From an uncultured Schaedlerella sp. (GTDB lineage: Bacteria > Bacillota > Clostridia > Lachnospirales > Lachnospiraceae), in the NCBI GenBank assembly GCA_934435195.1, contig CAKSAJ010000029.1:1-34137 (forward strand): 34,137 nucleotides of DNA, given 5' to 3'. Of the stretch, positions 15,696 through 24,029 are shown piece by piece. The position numbers and the translations under genes were made by a program. The first letter of the stretch is position 1. The number at the start of each line of letters is the position of its first letter. Below the pieces are notes generated by a model, which saw only the letters and a list, made by a program, of their open reading frames with translations, did no database searches and had not been told where the DNA came from.

Positions 15696-15932
15696 ATGAA
15701 AGTACAGAATATTACAAATGTTGATGCATTTTTTAAAGTAGTAGACAATTGTGTTGGAAAGGTTGAGTTAGTAACAGGTGAAGGAGACAGACTGAACCTG
15801 AAATCAAAACTTTCTCAGTATGTATCTATGGCAAACATTTTCTCAAATGGAGAGATTCCAGAGTTAGAGATTATTGCTTACGAAAAAGAAGATACAGATA
15901 GACTGATTAAATTCATGCTTGATGGAGAATAA
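15696..15932 (+). CDS. HPr-like protein without the active-site histidine
   Basis: A 78-residue protein. From residue 20 on it fits the HPr fold: GKVELVTGEGDRLNLKSKLS corresponds to the beta strand and regulatory-serine turn of HPr (N-L-K-S-I-M), and GEIPELEIIAYEKEDTDRL to the last strand and helix. The phosphocarrier motif G-I-H-A-R-P is absent, replaced by N-V-D-A-F-F, so it cannot take part in sugar phosphotransfer through a histidine. A serine at the HPr Ser46 position is kept (in LKSKL), as in Bacillus Crh. It has its own promoter and terminator and lies just before dnaE and pfkA. Crh-like regulation is an inference. Confidence 0.6.
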   Translation: MKVQNITNVDAFFKVVDNCVGKVELVTGEGDRLNLKSKLSQYVSMANIFSNGEIPELEIIAYEKEDTDRLIKFMLDGE

Positions 15933-15971
15933 GATTTTCTGAATTAAGAATGTTGATATTGAGAAGTGATG

Positions 15972-16006
15972 AAAAGGGTAGTTTCCATATGGGAACCACC
16001 CTTTTT
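15972..16006 (+). terminator. Intrinsic terminator before dnaE
   Basis: AAAGGGT-A-GTTTCC (15973-15986) pairs with GGGAAC-C-ACCCTTT (15991-16004), with a four-base loop and ending in CTTTTT. It ends transcription of the HPr-like gene 21 bases before the dnaE start. Confidence 0.8.
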
Positions 16007-16027
16007 GAATCATAAAAGAGGTAGAAT

Positions 16028-19000
16028 ATGAATTTTTCACATTTACATGTCCATACGGAGTATAGTCTGCTGGATGGTTCTAATAAAATAAAAGAATATG
16101 TAGCCCGGGTTAAAGAACTTGGGATGAACAGTGCCGCAATCACAGATCATGGAGTTATGTATGGTGTGATTGATTTTTATCGCGAAGCAAAAAAGAATGG
16201 AATCAAGCCGATTCTTGGCTGTGAGGTTTATGTTGCACCGAATTCCCGTTTCGACAGGGAGATTACAGGCGGTGAAGACAGGTATTATCATCTTGTACTT
16301 TTGGCAGAGAATAATACAGGATATTCAAATTTGATGAAGATTGTTTCAAAAGGATTCGTGGATGGATATTATTATAAACCTCGAGTAGATAAATCTTTGT
16401 TGAGAGAATATCATGAAGGTATCATTGCATTGAGTGCATGTCTGGCGGGGGAAGTTCCGCGTTATATTTCAAAAGGATTATATGACAATGCAAAAAAAGC
16501 GGCATTAGAGTATCAGGAGATATTTGGCAAGGGTAACTTCTTTTTGGAATTACAGGATCATGGGATTCCAGAGCAGGGAATTGTAAATCAGAGATTATTA
16601 CAGATGTCAGAAGAGCTCGGCATTGAGCTTGTGGCGACGAATGATGTGCATTACACTTATGCGGAAGATGAGAAACCACACGATATTTTGTTATGTATAC
16701 AGACCGGAAAGAAATTACAGGATGAAAATCGTATGCGTTACGAAGGTGGGCAGTATTATGTGAAATCACCGGAAGAGATGGCAAATCTGTTTCCGTATGC
16801 GTTGCAGGCACTGGAGAATACTCAGAAAATAGCAGACCGCTGTGATGTGGAGATTGAATTCGGTGTGACAAAACTGCCGAAATACGATGTGCCGGATGGC
16901 ATGACATCGTGGGAATATCTCAATAAATTGTGTTATGAAGGTCTGGAGAGGCGATATGAGAACCCACCGGAAGAATTGCGGGAGCGATTGAAATATGAGC
17001 TGGATACGATCCAGCATATGGGATATGTAGATTATTTCCTGATTGTGTGGGATTTCATTAATTATGCAAAAAGACATGATATTGCGGTAGGACCGGGACG
17101 TGGGTCGGCAGCCGGAAGTATTGTGTCATATTGTCTTGAAATTACGAATATTGATCCGATGCGTTATCAACTTCTGTTTGAGCGATTCCTAAACCCAGAG
17201 CGTGTATCTATGCCCGATATTGACGTGGACTTTTGTTTTGAACGCCGCCCGGAGGTAATCGATTATGTTATGCGTAAATATGGAAAAGACCGTGTGGTAC
17301 AAATTGTTACATTTGGTACACTGGCAGCAAGAGGAGTAATTCGTGATGTGGGGCGTGTCATGGATTTGCCATACGCATTTGTTGATAATATTGCAAAGAT
17401 GATACCGCAGGAGTTAAATATTACGATTGATAAGGCTTTGAAAATGAATTCAGAGCTTAGAAGTACATATGAATCCGATGAACAGGTAAAATATCTGATA
17501 GATATGTGTAAAAGACTGGAAGGATTGCCGAGACACAGTTCCATGCATGCAGCAGGGGTTGTGATCAGTCAGAAGTCTGTGGATGAATATGTACCATTGT
17601 CAAGAGCATCAGATGGAACGATTGTGACACAGTTTACAATGACAACACTGGAAGAGCTTGGACTTTTGAAAATGGATTTCCTGGGTCTTCGTACATTAAC
17701 GGTAATTCAGAATGCAGTGAATCTGGCAAAACAAAAGAATCCGGATTTTCAGATTGATAAGATAGATTACAATGATCAGGCTGTTTTAGATTATATCGGA
17801 ACAGGTAAGACAGATGGTATATTCCAGTTGGAAAGTGCCGGTATGAAGGGCTTTATGAAGGAATTGAAACCGCATAGTCTGGAAGATATCATTGCCGGAA
17901 TCTCACTATATCGTCCGGGTCCGATGGATTTCATCCCACAGTATATCAAGGGTAAAAATGATGCATCTTCCATTACTTATGATTGTCCGCAGCTGGAACC
18001 AATCCTTGCACCGACATATGGTTGTATCGTATACCAGGAACAGGTTATGCAGATTGTACAGGCACTGGCAGGATATACACTGGGGCGAAGTGATTTACTG
18101 CGAAGGGCAATGTCAAAGAAAAAGGGCGATGTCATGCAGAAAGAACGGCAGATCTTTGTGTATGGAGATGAAGAGACAGGTGTACCTGGATGTATCAAGA
18201 ATGGAATTGATGAGAAAACAGCAAATAAAATCTATGATGAAATGATCGATTTTGCGAAATATGCATTTAACAAATCACATGCGGCAGCGTATGCAGTTGT
18301 CTCATATCAGACAGCATTTTTAAAATACTATTATCCGGTAGAGTATATGGCTGCACTTATGACGTCTGTGATTGAAAATCCTTCCAAGGTGGCAGCTTAT
18401 ATTTATGCATGCCGTCAAATGAATATTAAGATTTTGCCACCGGATATAAATCGTGGGTACGCGGATTTTTCCGTTGATGAAGGGAACATCCGTTATGGTC
18501 TGGCTGCGATTAAAAGTATTGGAAAACCAGTTATTCAGGCAATTGTAGAAGAACGTAAAGAATATGGTGAGTTTAAGAATCTGGAAGATTTTATCAGTCG
18601 CATGTCGACCAGAGAAGCATTAAATAAACGTGCGATTGAGAACTTTATCAAGGCAGGTGCACTGGATTGTCTTGGTGGAACGAGAAAACAGTTCATGAGC
18701 ATTTACATTCAGATAGTAGATCATGTCAATCAGGAAAAGAAATATTCCATGACAGGGCAGATGAGTTTATTTGATCTGGTCAGTGAAGAAGAAAAGAGTG
18801 ATTTTCAGATCCAGCTTCCGAAAGTGGGAGAATATGCGAAAGAAACAAAGCTTGCCTTTGAAAAAGAAGTCTTAGGTGTGTATATTAGCGGACATCCTTT
18901 GGAAGAGTATGAAGAGCAGTGGCAGAAGGCTATATCAGCAACGACATTGGATTTCCAGTTAGACGAAGAAAGCAATCATTCTAAAGTGCACGATGGAGCA

Positions 19001-19501
19001 AGAGAAATCATTGGAGGTTTCATTACCGAGAAAACGATGAAGGCTACAAAGACAAATCAGATGATGGCATTCGTAACAGTGGAGGATTTGCTTGGAACGG
19101 TTGAGGTTGTTGTGTTCCCACGCGATTATGAAAAAAACAGGAATCTCTTAGAAGTAGACAGGAAAGTGTTTATCAAAGGGCGTGTGTCAGAAGAAGATGA
19201 TAAGCCAAGTAAATTGATATGTGAGAAAGTAGTTCCTTTTAATCAGATAAAGAGAGAGTTATGGATTCAATTTCCGGATAAAGCAGATTATTTGAAAAAT
19301 GAACAGATTGTATATGGATATCTTGCAGATTCCGAAGGGGAAGACGAAGTTGTTATTTACTGTCAGGCAGAACGGGCTGTAAAACGTCTTCCAAAGAATA
19401 GAAATATACAGATTGCACCGCAGGTACTTAGCAAATTGATGAATCATTATGGCGAAAAACGTGTAAAAGTGGTCGAAAAGACTATTGAAAACAAGATATA
19501 A
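16028..19501 (+). CDS. dnaE: DNA polymerase III subunit alpha
   Basis: Replicative polymerase of the C family; in Firmicutes DnaE works with PolC, mainly extending RNA primers. The 1157-residue chain begins with a PHP domain (HLHVHTEYSLLDG, ITDHGVMYG). The palm holds PDIDVDF (396-402) with two catalytic aspartates and GPGRGSAAGS before it; the third lies near 550 in LKMDFLGLRTL. The fingers and HhH region follow (HSSMHAAGVVIS, LYRPGPMDFIPQYI, FNKSHAAAYA), then an OB domain near 995-1070 (GGFITEKTMKATK). Length is typical of DnaE and there is no exonuclease insert, so it is not PolC. pfkA follows after 78 bases, a linkage also found in other Firmicutes. Confidence 0.96.
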   Translation: MNFSHLHVHTEYSLLDGSNKIKEYVARVKELGMNSAAITDHGVMYGVIDFYREAKKNGIKPILGCEVYVAPNSRFDREITGGEDRYYHLVLLAENNTGYSNLMKIVSKGFVDGYYYKPRVDKSLLREYHEGIIALSACLAGEVPRYISKGLYDNAKKAALEYQEIFGKGNFFLELQDHGIPEQGIVNQRLLQMSEELGIELVATNDVHYTYAEDEKPHDILLCIQTGKKLQDENRMRYEGGQYYVKSPEEMANLFPYALQALENTQKIADRCDVEIEFGVTKLPKYDVPDGMTSWEYLNKLCYEGLERRYENPPEELRERLKYELDTIQHMGYVDYFLIVWDFINYAKRHDIAVGPGRGSAAGSIVSYCLEITNIDPMRYQLLFERFLNPERVSMPDIDVDFCFERRPEVIDYVMRKYGKDRVVQIVTFGTLAARGVIRDVGRVMDLPYAFVDNIAKMIPQELNITIDKALKMNSELRSTYESDEQVKYLIDMCKRLEGLPRHSSMHAAGVVISQKSVDEYVPLSRASDGTIVTQFTMTTLEELGLLKMDFLGLRTLTVIQNAVNLAKQKNPDFQIDKIDYNDQAVLDYIGTGKTDGIFQLESAGMKGFMKELKPHSLEDIIAGISLYRPGPMDFIPQYIKGKNDASSITYDCPQLEPILAPTYGCIVYQEQVMQIVQALAGYTLGRSDLLRRAMSKKKGDVMQKERQIFVYGDEETGVPGCIKNGIDEKTANKIYDEMIDFAKYAFNKSHAAAYAVVSYQTAFLKYYYPVEYMAALMTSVIENPSKVAAYIYACRQMNIKILPPDINRGYADFSVDEGNIRYGLAAIKSIGKPVIQAIVEERKEYGEFKNLEDFISRMSTREALNKRAIENFIKAGALDCLGGTRKQFMSIYIQIVDHVNQEKKYSMTGQMSLFDLVSEEEKSDFQIQLPKVGEYAKETKLAFEKEVLGVYISGHPLEEYEEQWQKAISATTLDFQLDEESNHSKVHDGAREIIGGFITEKTMKATKTNQMMAFVTVEDLLGTVEVVVFPRDYEKNRNLLEVDRKVFIKGRVSEEDDKPSKLICEKVVPFNQIKRELWIQFPDKADYLKNEQIVYGYLADSEGEDEVVIYCQAERAVKRLPKNRNIQIAPQVLSKLMNHYGEKRVKVVEKTIENKI

Positions 19502-19579
19502 ATAGTTTAGAATAACTCTAGAGTGTTAAAAAATAAGCAAACTTTAAGGGATTATTATTTTGAAAGGTGGACAATCAAA

Positions 19580-20590
19580 ATGGCAGAAAAAAACAGAAAA
19601 GAAGAATTAGAACAGATTGAAGACCGCGTGCGTACAATTGGTGTACTGACAAGTGGTGGAGATGCACCGGGAATGAATGCAGCAATTCGTGCTGTAGTAA
19701 GAACAGCTATAGCAAATGGTATCCGAGTATGTGGAATCCGCAGAGGATATCATGGATTATTGAAAGAAGAGATCATTGAATTAACAGCACGTGATGTAGC
19801 TGATACAATTCAGCGTGGTGGTACAATTCTTCAGACAGCTCGTTGCCAGACAATGCGTACAGAAGAAGGACAGCAGAAAGCAGCAGCAATCTGTAAAAAA
19901 TATGGTATTGATGGTCTTGTTGTAATCGGAGGAGACGGATCATTTGCAGGAGCACAGAAGCTGGCTAACTTAGGTGTTAGAACAATCGGTCTTCCTGGAA
20001 CAATTGATTTGGATATTGCATGTACAGATTATACAATCGGATTCGATACAGCTGTTAATACAGCTATGGAAGCAATTGATAAAGTACGTGATACATCTAC
20101 ATCCCATGAGCGTTGCAGTATCATCGAGGTTATGGGTCGTGGTGCAGGTTACCTTGCATTGTGGTGTGGTATCGCCAACGGTGCAGAGAAAATTTTACTT
20201 CCGGAAGAACATGATTATGATGAGCAGTCTATGATTGATGATATTATGGAATGTAAGAAACGTGGTAAGAAGAACTACATCATTATTAATGCAGAAGGTG
20301 TTGGAGATTCTATCAATATGGCTAAGAGAATCGAAGAGGCAACAGGAATTGAGACAAGAGCAACAATTCTTGGACACATGCAGCGTGGTGGAAGCCCGAC
20401 ATGTAAAGACCGTGTATATGCATCTGTAATGGGAGCAAAAGCAGTAGAACTTCTTATGGCAGGTAAGTCAAATCGTGTCGTTGGATACAGACATGGTGAG
20501 TTTATTGATTTTGATATCAATGATGCATTATCTATGAAAAAAGAAATCCCGGCACATCAGTATGAGATTTCAAAAACTCTTGCATTGTAA
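19580..20590 (+). CDS. pfkA: ATP-dependent 6-phosphofructokinase
   Basis: Phosphorylates fructose 6-phosphate, the committed step of glycolysis. Of 336 residues, TIGVLTSGGDAPGMNAAIRA is at the N-terminus, and GGDGSF (117-122) has the glycine typical of ATP rather than pyrophosphate users. GTIDLD (140-145) holds the catalytic aspartate, and TSTSHERCSIIEVMGRGAGY is also as expected. Compared with the usual G-T-I-D-N-D, the asparagine is leucine here. The N-terminus is about 15 residues longer than the E. coli enzyme. I chose ATG 19580, with AAAGGTGG upstream, rather than the in-frame GTG at 19523. Confidence 0.95.
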   Translation: MAEKNRKEELEQIEDRVRTIGVLTSGGDAPGMNAAIRAVVRTAIANGIRVCGIRRGYHGLLKEEIIELTARDVADTIQRGGTILQTARCQTMRTEEGQQKAAAICKKYGIDGLVVIGGDGSFAGAQKLANLGVRTIGLPGTIDLDIACTDYTIGFDTAVNTAMEAIDKVRDTSTSHERCSIIEVMGRGAGYLALWCGIANGAEKILLPEEHDYDEQSMIDDIMECKKRGKKNYIIINAEGVGDSINMAKRIEEATGIETRATILGHMQRGGSPTCKDRVYASVMGAKAVELLMAGKSNRVVGYRHGEFIDFDINDALSMKKEIPAHQYEISKTLAL

Positions 20591-20611
20591 GAAAAATAAA
20601 TATGATAAAAC

Positions 20612-20652
20612 AGAGGATGATGAAGCATTGAGAGGCTTGTCATCCTCTTTTT
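20612..20652 (+). terminator. Intrinsic terminator after pfkA
   Basis: AGAGGATGA (20612-20620) pairs perfectly with TCATCCTCT (20640-20648), followed by a run of T. It separates pfkA from murI. Confidence 0.88.
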
Positions 20653-20655
20653 ATA

Positions 20656-20683
20656 CTTGCGGAGATATGATGAATGGTATAAT
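20656..20683 (+). promoter_or_regulatory. Extended -10 promoter of murI
   Basis: TGGTATAAT (20675-20683) has both the TGn extension and a perfect TATAAT. A weak -35 (CTTGCG) sits 16 bases upstream. About 88 bases before the murI start codon. Confidence 0.6.
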
Positions 20684-20771
20684 ATATAAGAACAGTTCTG
20701 TTTCAGATTACACAAATATAGCAGAACGAATATAGCAAACCATAAAACGATTAGAGTGGGAGATAGATATA

Positions 20772-21596
20772 GTGAATGATAAGTGTAAAAATTCAGCACC
20801 GATTGGAGTGTTTGATTCCGGAGTTGGCGGGCTTACAGTTGTAAGAGAAATCGTCAGACAACTGCCGGATGAAAATATCGTATATTTTGGGGATACGGCT
20901 CGTGTACCATACGGAAGCAAGTCGAAAAATACGATCATTCGATTTTCAGAGCAGATTATTCGCTTTTTAAAAACAAAAAATGTTAAAGCAATTGTGATTG
21001 CCTGTAATACGGCAAGTGCACTTGCCTTGGATGCAGTAAGACATGAGTTTGATGTGCCGATCATCGGAGTGGTAATTCCGGGAGCAAGAGCAGCGGTGGA
21101 AGCGACACAAGATAACAAAGTAGGAGTTATCGGGACTGACGCTACAGTTCAGAGCGGTATGTACACAAAAATCATACAAGGAATGAACCCTGATATTCAA
21201 GTGATTGAAAAGGCATGTCCATTATTTGTGCCACTTGTAGAAGAAGGATTTAAAGAACATGTCGTGACAGAAGAAATTATCGAGTATTATTTGCAATCAA
21301 TGAAAGAATCAGATATTGATGCGATGATTCTGGGGTGTACACATTATCCATTACTTCGTTCAAAGATACGCAGTTATATGGGAGAGCGTATTCAGATTGT
21401 AAATCCGGCATACGAGACTGCGATGGATCTGAAACAATTGTTAAAAGAAGGCAATATGGCAAATGATCGTTCAAAGATGCATAGTCATTACGAATTTTAC
21501 GTAAGTGATACAGCAGAGAAGTTTAGACAATTTGCAAATACGGTGATGCCATTTGATGTGCCAGAGACTAATGTAGTCAATATAGAGGAGTATTAA
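20772..21596 (+). CDS. murI: Glutamate racemase
   Basis: Makes D-glutamate for peptidoglycan. The 274-residue protein shows IGVFDSGVGGLTVVREI with the acid/base aspartate, YFGDTARVPYG, the first catalytic cysteine in IACNTASALAL and the second in LGCTHYPLL. The start is GTG at 20772, with GGGAG nine bases before; no better ATG precedes the conserved region. It overlaps in regulation with the DUF1934 gene, which starts three bases after its stop. It belongs functionally with the ddl and murF genes of the same window but is on a separate transcript. Confidence 0.95.
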   Translation: MNDKCKNSAPIGVFDSGVGGLTVVREIVRQLPDENIVYFGDTARVPYGSKSKNTIIRFSEQIIRFLKTKNVKAIVIACNTASALALDAVRHEFDVPIIGVVIPGARAAVEATQDNKVGVIGTDATVQSGMYTKIIQGMNPDIQVIEKACPLFVPLVEEGFKEHVVTEEIIEYYLQSMKESDIDAMILGCTHYPLLRSKIRSYMGERIQIVNPAYETAMDLKQLLKEGNMANDRSKMHSHYEFYVSDTAEKFRQFANTVMPFDVPETNVVNIEEY

Positions 21597-21599
21597 AAG

Positions 21600-22076
21600 A
21601 TGACAAAAGATGTATTGGTGAGCATTTCAGGACTTCATACCGATGTTATGCAGGAGACAGAGGAGGAAAACGAAGCCATTGAAGTGGTGAATCCTGCCAA
21701 CTATTATTTCCGTAACGGAAAACATTATATAGTATATGATGAGCCGGTAGAAGGGGTGTCAGGCACCATAAAAAATAAATTAAAAATCACAGAAGATCAA
21801 GTTGTGGAAATTATGAAATCTGGTGTTTCCAATGCACACATGATTTTTGAAAAAAATAAAAAGAACCAGACCTATTATTCTACTCCATATGGACAGATGC
21901 TTGTCGGAGTGAACACAAAAGAGATGAAGGTTGATATAAAAGAGAACAGAATAGATATTCTGATTGATTATGAACTTCATGTGAATCATGAGGCCGTAGC
22001 AGACAGCAGAATTAAAATGAATATTATTTCTAAGTCAGATTACAGGGCAAACATCGCAGGAGCGACAGAAATATAA
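21600..22076 (+). CDS. DUF1934 domain protein
   Basis: A 158-residue protein matching DUF1934, a calycin-like beta-barrel family of Firmicutes (B. subtilis YwiB type) without known activity. VLVSISGLHT at the N-terminus, NYYFRNGKHYIVYDEP, the NAHMIFEKNKKNQTYYSTPYG strands and the closing IDILIDYELHVNHE fit the barrel. No signal peptide or membrane segment. The SD GAGGAG is inside the last codons of murI, so translation is likely coupled. It is closed by a strong terminator. Confidence 0.85.
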   Translation: MTKDVLVSISGLHTDVMQETEEENEAIEVVNPANYYFRNGKHYIVYDEPVEGVSGTIKNKLKITEDQVVEIMKSGVSNAHMIFEKNKKNQTYYSTPYGQMLVGVNTKEMKVDIKENRIDILIDYELHVNHEAVADSRIKMNIISKSDYRANIAGATEI

Positions 22077-22100
22077 GAAATGCATATGTTAAGGTAATAA

Positions 22101-22150
22101 CAATGGACAAGGGTGAAATGTAAATCATCCTTGTCCATTGTTTTATTTTT
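22101..22150 (+). terminator. Intrinsic terminator after DUF1934
   Basis: CAATGGACAAGG (22101-22112) pairs perfectly with CCTTGTCCATTG (22129-22140), then TTTTATTTTT. The T-run overlaps the stop codon of the convergent minus-strand gene; the stem may also stop that transcript. Confidence 0.9.
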
Positions 22151-22616
22151 TGCTTTTACTTTTTGTGTTAGTCTTATTGTCTTTCTTAAAGCGATCCATG
22201 AATTTCTTCTTTTTAGGTGGTGTTTCCAAAGGACCACGAACACCTCTTACGCTTGTAATGTAGATTCCGCTGACAACAGCTTTGACTTCTTTCTTTACTG
22301 GAACCAGTGGAAATACCTGTGCATCGCACATGAAAGTCATAATCTTAGGTCCAACCTTTGCTTTTACAACAGGCACCTTTGAACGACGAAGATACTTTGG
22401 TGTATTTTCAATAACGACAGAAGGAAAACCTGCATCTTTTAATTTCATCTTTCCCTTATCGATAATCAACATATTCATGGTCTGAGCCATCGCATCCATC
22501 TGTGCTTTCTGTTCAGCCTGTTTTTTCTCGGCTTTCTTTCCAAAGAAATACAGTGCAACTAATGCAATGATCAGTACGGCAAGAATTACCAGCATTACAA
22601 TCATTCCTGTACTCAC
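22143..22616 (-). CDS. Single-pass membrane protein, function unknown
   Basis: A 157-residue protein I do not recognise by family. The N-terminal segment (about 4-26, GMIVMLVILAVLIIALVALYFF) is one transmembrane helix, and a short coiled charged region follows (KKAEKKQAEQKAQ). A compact domain comes next (about 50-130, with DKGKMKLKDAGFPSVVIENT, YLRRSKVPVVKAKVGPKI and SVRGVRG), then a very basic tail rich in lysine that could contact nucleic acid or membrane. The start is GTG at 22616, seven bases after AGGAGGG; the longer in-frame reading from 22676 lacks a site. It has its own promoter. Similar small proteins are seen in Lachnospiraceae, but I assign no role. Confidence 0.6.
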   Translation of the reverse strand: MSTGMIVMLVILAVLIIALVALYFFGKKAEKKQAEQKAQMDAMAQTMNMLIIDKGKMKLKDAGFPSVVIENTPKYLRRSKVPVVKAKVGPKIMTFMCDAQVFPLVPVKKEVKAVVSGIYITSVRGVRGPLETPPKKKKFMDRFKKDNKTNTKSKSKK

Positions 22617-22681
22617 GACAAACCCTCCTATTAAATTAAATGTAGAGCGGATATCAAAAAATCCGCAATTATGCATTTAGT

Positions 22682-22710
22682 ATTGTATCATTGTTTAGAG
22701 TGAAGCGCAA
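22682..22710 (-). promoter_or_regulatory. Promoter of the minus-strand membrane protein
   Basis: Minus strand: TTGCGC (22710-22705), 17-base spacer, TACAAT (22687-22682), with a TGA extension just before the -10. A GCGGAT/ATCCGC stem-loop (22647-22652 with 22661-22666) lies in the leader. Confidence 0.65.
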
Positions 22711-22795
22711 GTAAAACAAGTGCAGAAATCGGGTAAAAGATAAAGGAAAAAGGTGTGTTTAAACAGTGTTCCAACTTTTATTCTAAAATAAAGTA

Positions 22796-22804
22796 TGGTA
22801 CAAT
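22796..22804 (+). promoter_or_regulatory. Extended -10 promoter of the lipoprotein gene
   Basis: TGG-TACAAT (22796-22804) is an extended -10 element about 60 bases before the start codon. No clear -35 is present, as is usual for extended -10 promoters. Confidence 0.5.
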
Positions 22805-22862
22805 GTAAGCATATGTTTTGGCTTGTACGGGTCATATAAATAAATCATGAGGTGAATTTAAA

Positions 22863-23975
22863 ATGAAGAAAAAATTAGTAGCACTTACTTTAGCGGCAGT
22901 GATGACAATATCTATGGCTGGATGTGGAAATACAATGTCCGATGAGTACGTTACGATCAATAAATATAAAGGGCTGGAGATAACAGAGGTTGAGAAAACA
23001 GAGGTAACAGATGAAACTGTAGAGAATACAGTAAAGAGCTATCTTACTGCAGCACCATTAAAAACAGAGATAACGGATCGTGCCGCACAGGATGGGGATA
23101 CAGTAGACATTGATTTTGTTGGTAAAGTTGATGGAAAAGCATTTGACGGAGGAACAGCATCCGGTGCATCTTTAAAAATCGGATCTGGAACATACATTGG
23201 GGCAAATGGAGATTACAAAGGATTTGAAGAGCAGATCATCGGCCATAAGAAAGGTGACAAATTTGATATCGAAGTGAAGTTCCCGGATGATTATTCTGAA
23301 AGTACTCTGGCAGGTAAGGTTGCGACATTTAGTATTACGTTAAATGGAATTTATGAAGTAAGTAATGACACAGAGATTACAGACGAGTGGGTAAAACAGA
23401 ATAGCGATACAGCAGAGACTGTGGAAGAATTCAAAGAAGAAATCCGTACGAAGATGAAAGAGAACAACGAGTCTACGAGACAGAGCCAGCTTCAGTCAGA
23501 GGTTTTAGAAGCCCTGAGCGAACAGGTTGAGGTGAAGAAATATCCAGATGGAGATGTAGACAAAGAATATCAGGCTGTGGAAGATTATTATACAGCATAT
23601 GCACAGCAGTATGGTATGGAGCTTGCGGATTTCCTTGAGACATATATGAATATGACGGAGGATGATTTTAAAAAGAAAGCAAAAGAAGTTGCAGAGGAGT
23701 CAGTAAAGAAAAAACTGGCATGTGAATTACTTGCAAAGAAAAAGAAACTGGAGCCTTCTGATAAAGAATATGAAAAGAAAGTAGAAGAATATGCAGAAAA
23801 AGCCGGATATGAAGATGTAGATGCATTTAGAAAAGCATATGATGAAGATACAATCCGTGCAACAATCCTTCAGGAGGCTGTAGCGAATTATTTGTTGGAA
23901 AGCAGTGTGCAGGTAGAGGCAGCAAGCACAGACAATTCAACAGATGGTTCTTCAAGTGATACAACAAATAAGTAG
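22863..23975 (+). CDS. Trigger-factor-like lipoprotein (FKBP PPIase)
   Basis: A predicted lipoprotein of 370 residues: a signal peptide with lipobox M-A-G-C (Cys21) places it outside the membrane. Residues about 77-165 form an FKBP-type peptidyl-prolyl isomerase domain, with DGDTVDIDFVGKVDGKAFDG and DYKGFEEQIIGHKKGDKF. Residues about 170-350 match the helical C-terminal chaperone arm of trigger factor. The N-terminal ribosome-binding domain of cytosolic trigger factor is missing. The tail is rich in Ser and Thr. It probably folds secreted proteins, comparable in role to PrsA, but this is inference from domains. SD GAGGTG, own promoter. Confidence 0.82.
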   Translation: MKKKLVALTLAAVMTISMAGCGNTMSDEYVTINKYKGLEITEVEKTEVTDETVENTVKSYLTAAPLKTEITDRAAQDGDTVDIDFVGKVDGKAFDGGTASGASLKIGSGTYIGANGDYKGFEEQIIGHKKGDKFDIEVKFPDDYSESTLAGKVATFSITLNGIYEVSNDTEITDEWVKQNSDTAETVEEFKEEIRTKMKENNESTRQSQLQSEVLEALSEQVEVKKYPDGDVDKEYQAVEDYYTAYAQQYGMELADFLETYMNMTEDDFKKKAKEVAEESVKKKLACELLAKKKKLEPSDKEYEKKVEEYAEKAGYEDVDAFRKAYDEDTIRATILQEAVANYLLESSVQVEAASTDNSTDGSSSDTTNK

Positions 23976-24029
23976 TTTATCGGACAAATAAAAATTATAG
24001 GTAAGGTAAAGAGTTAGGAGGAATTACGA

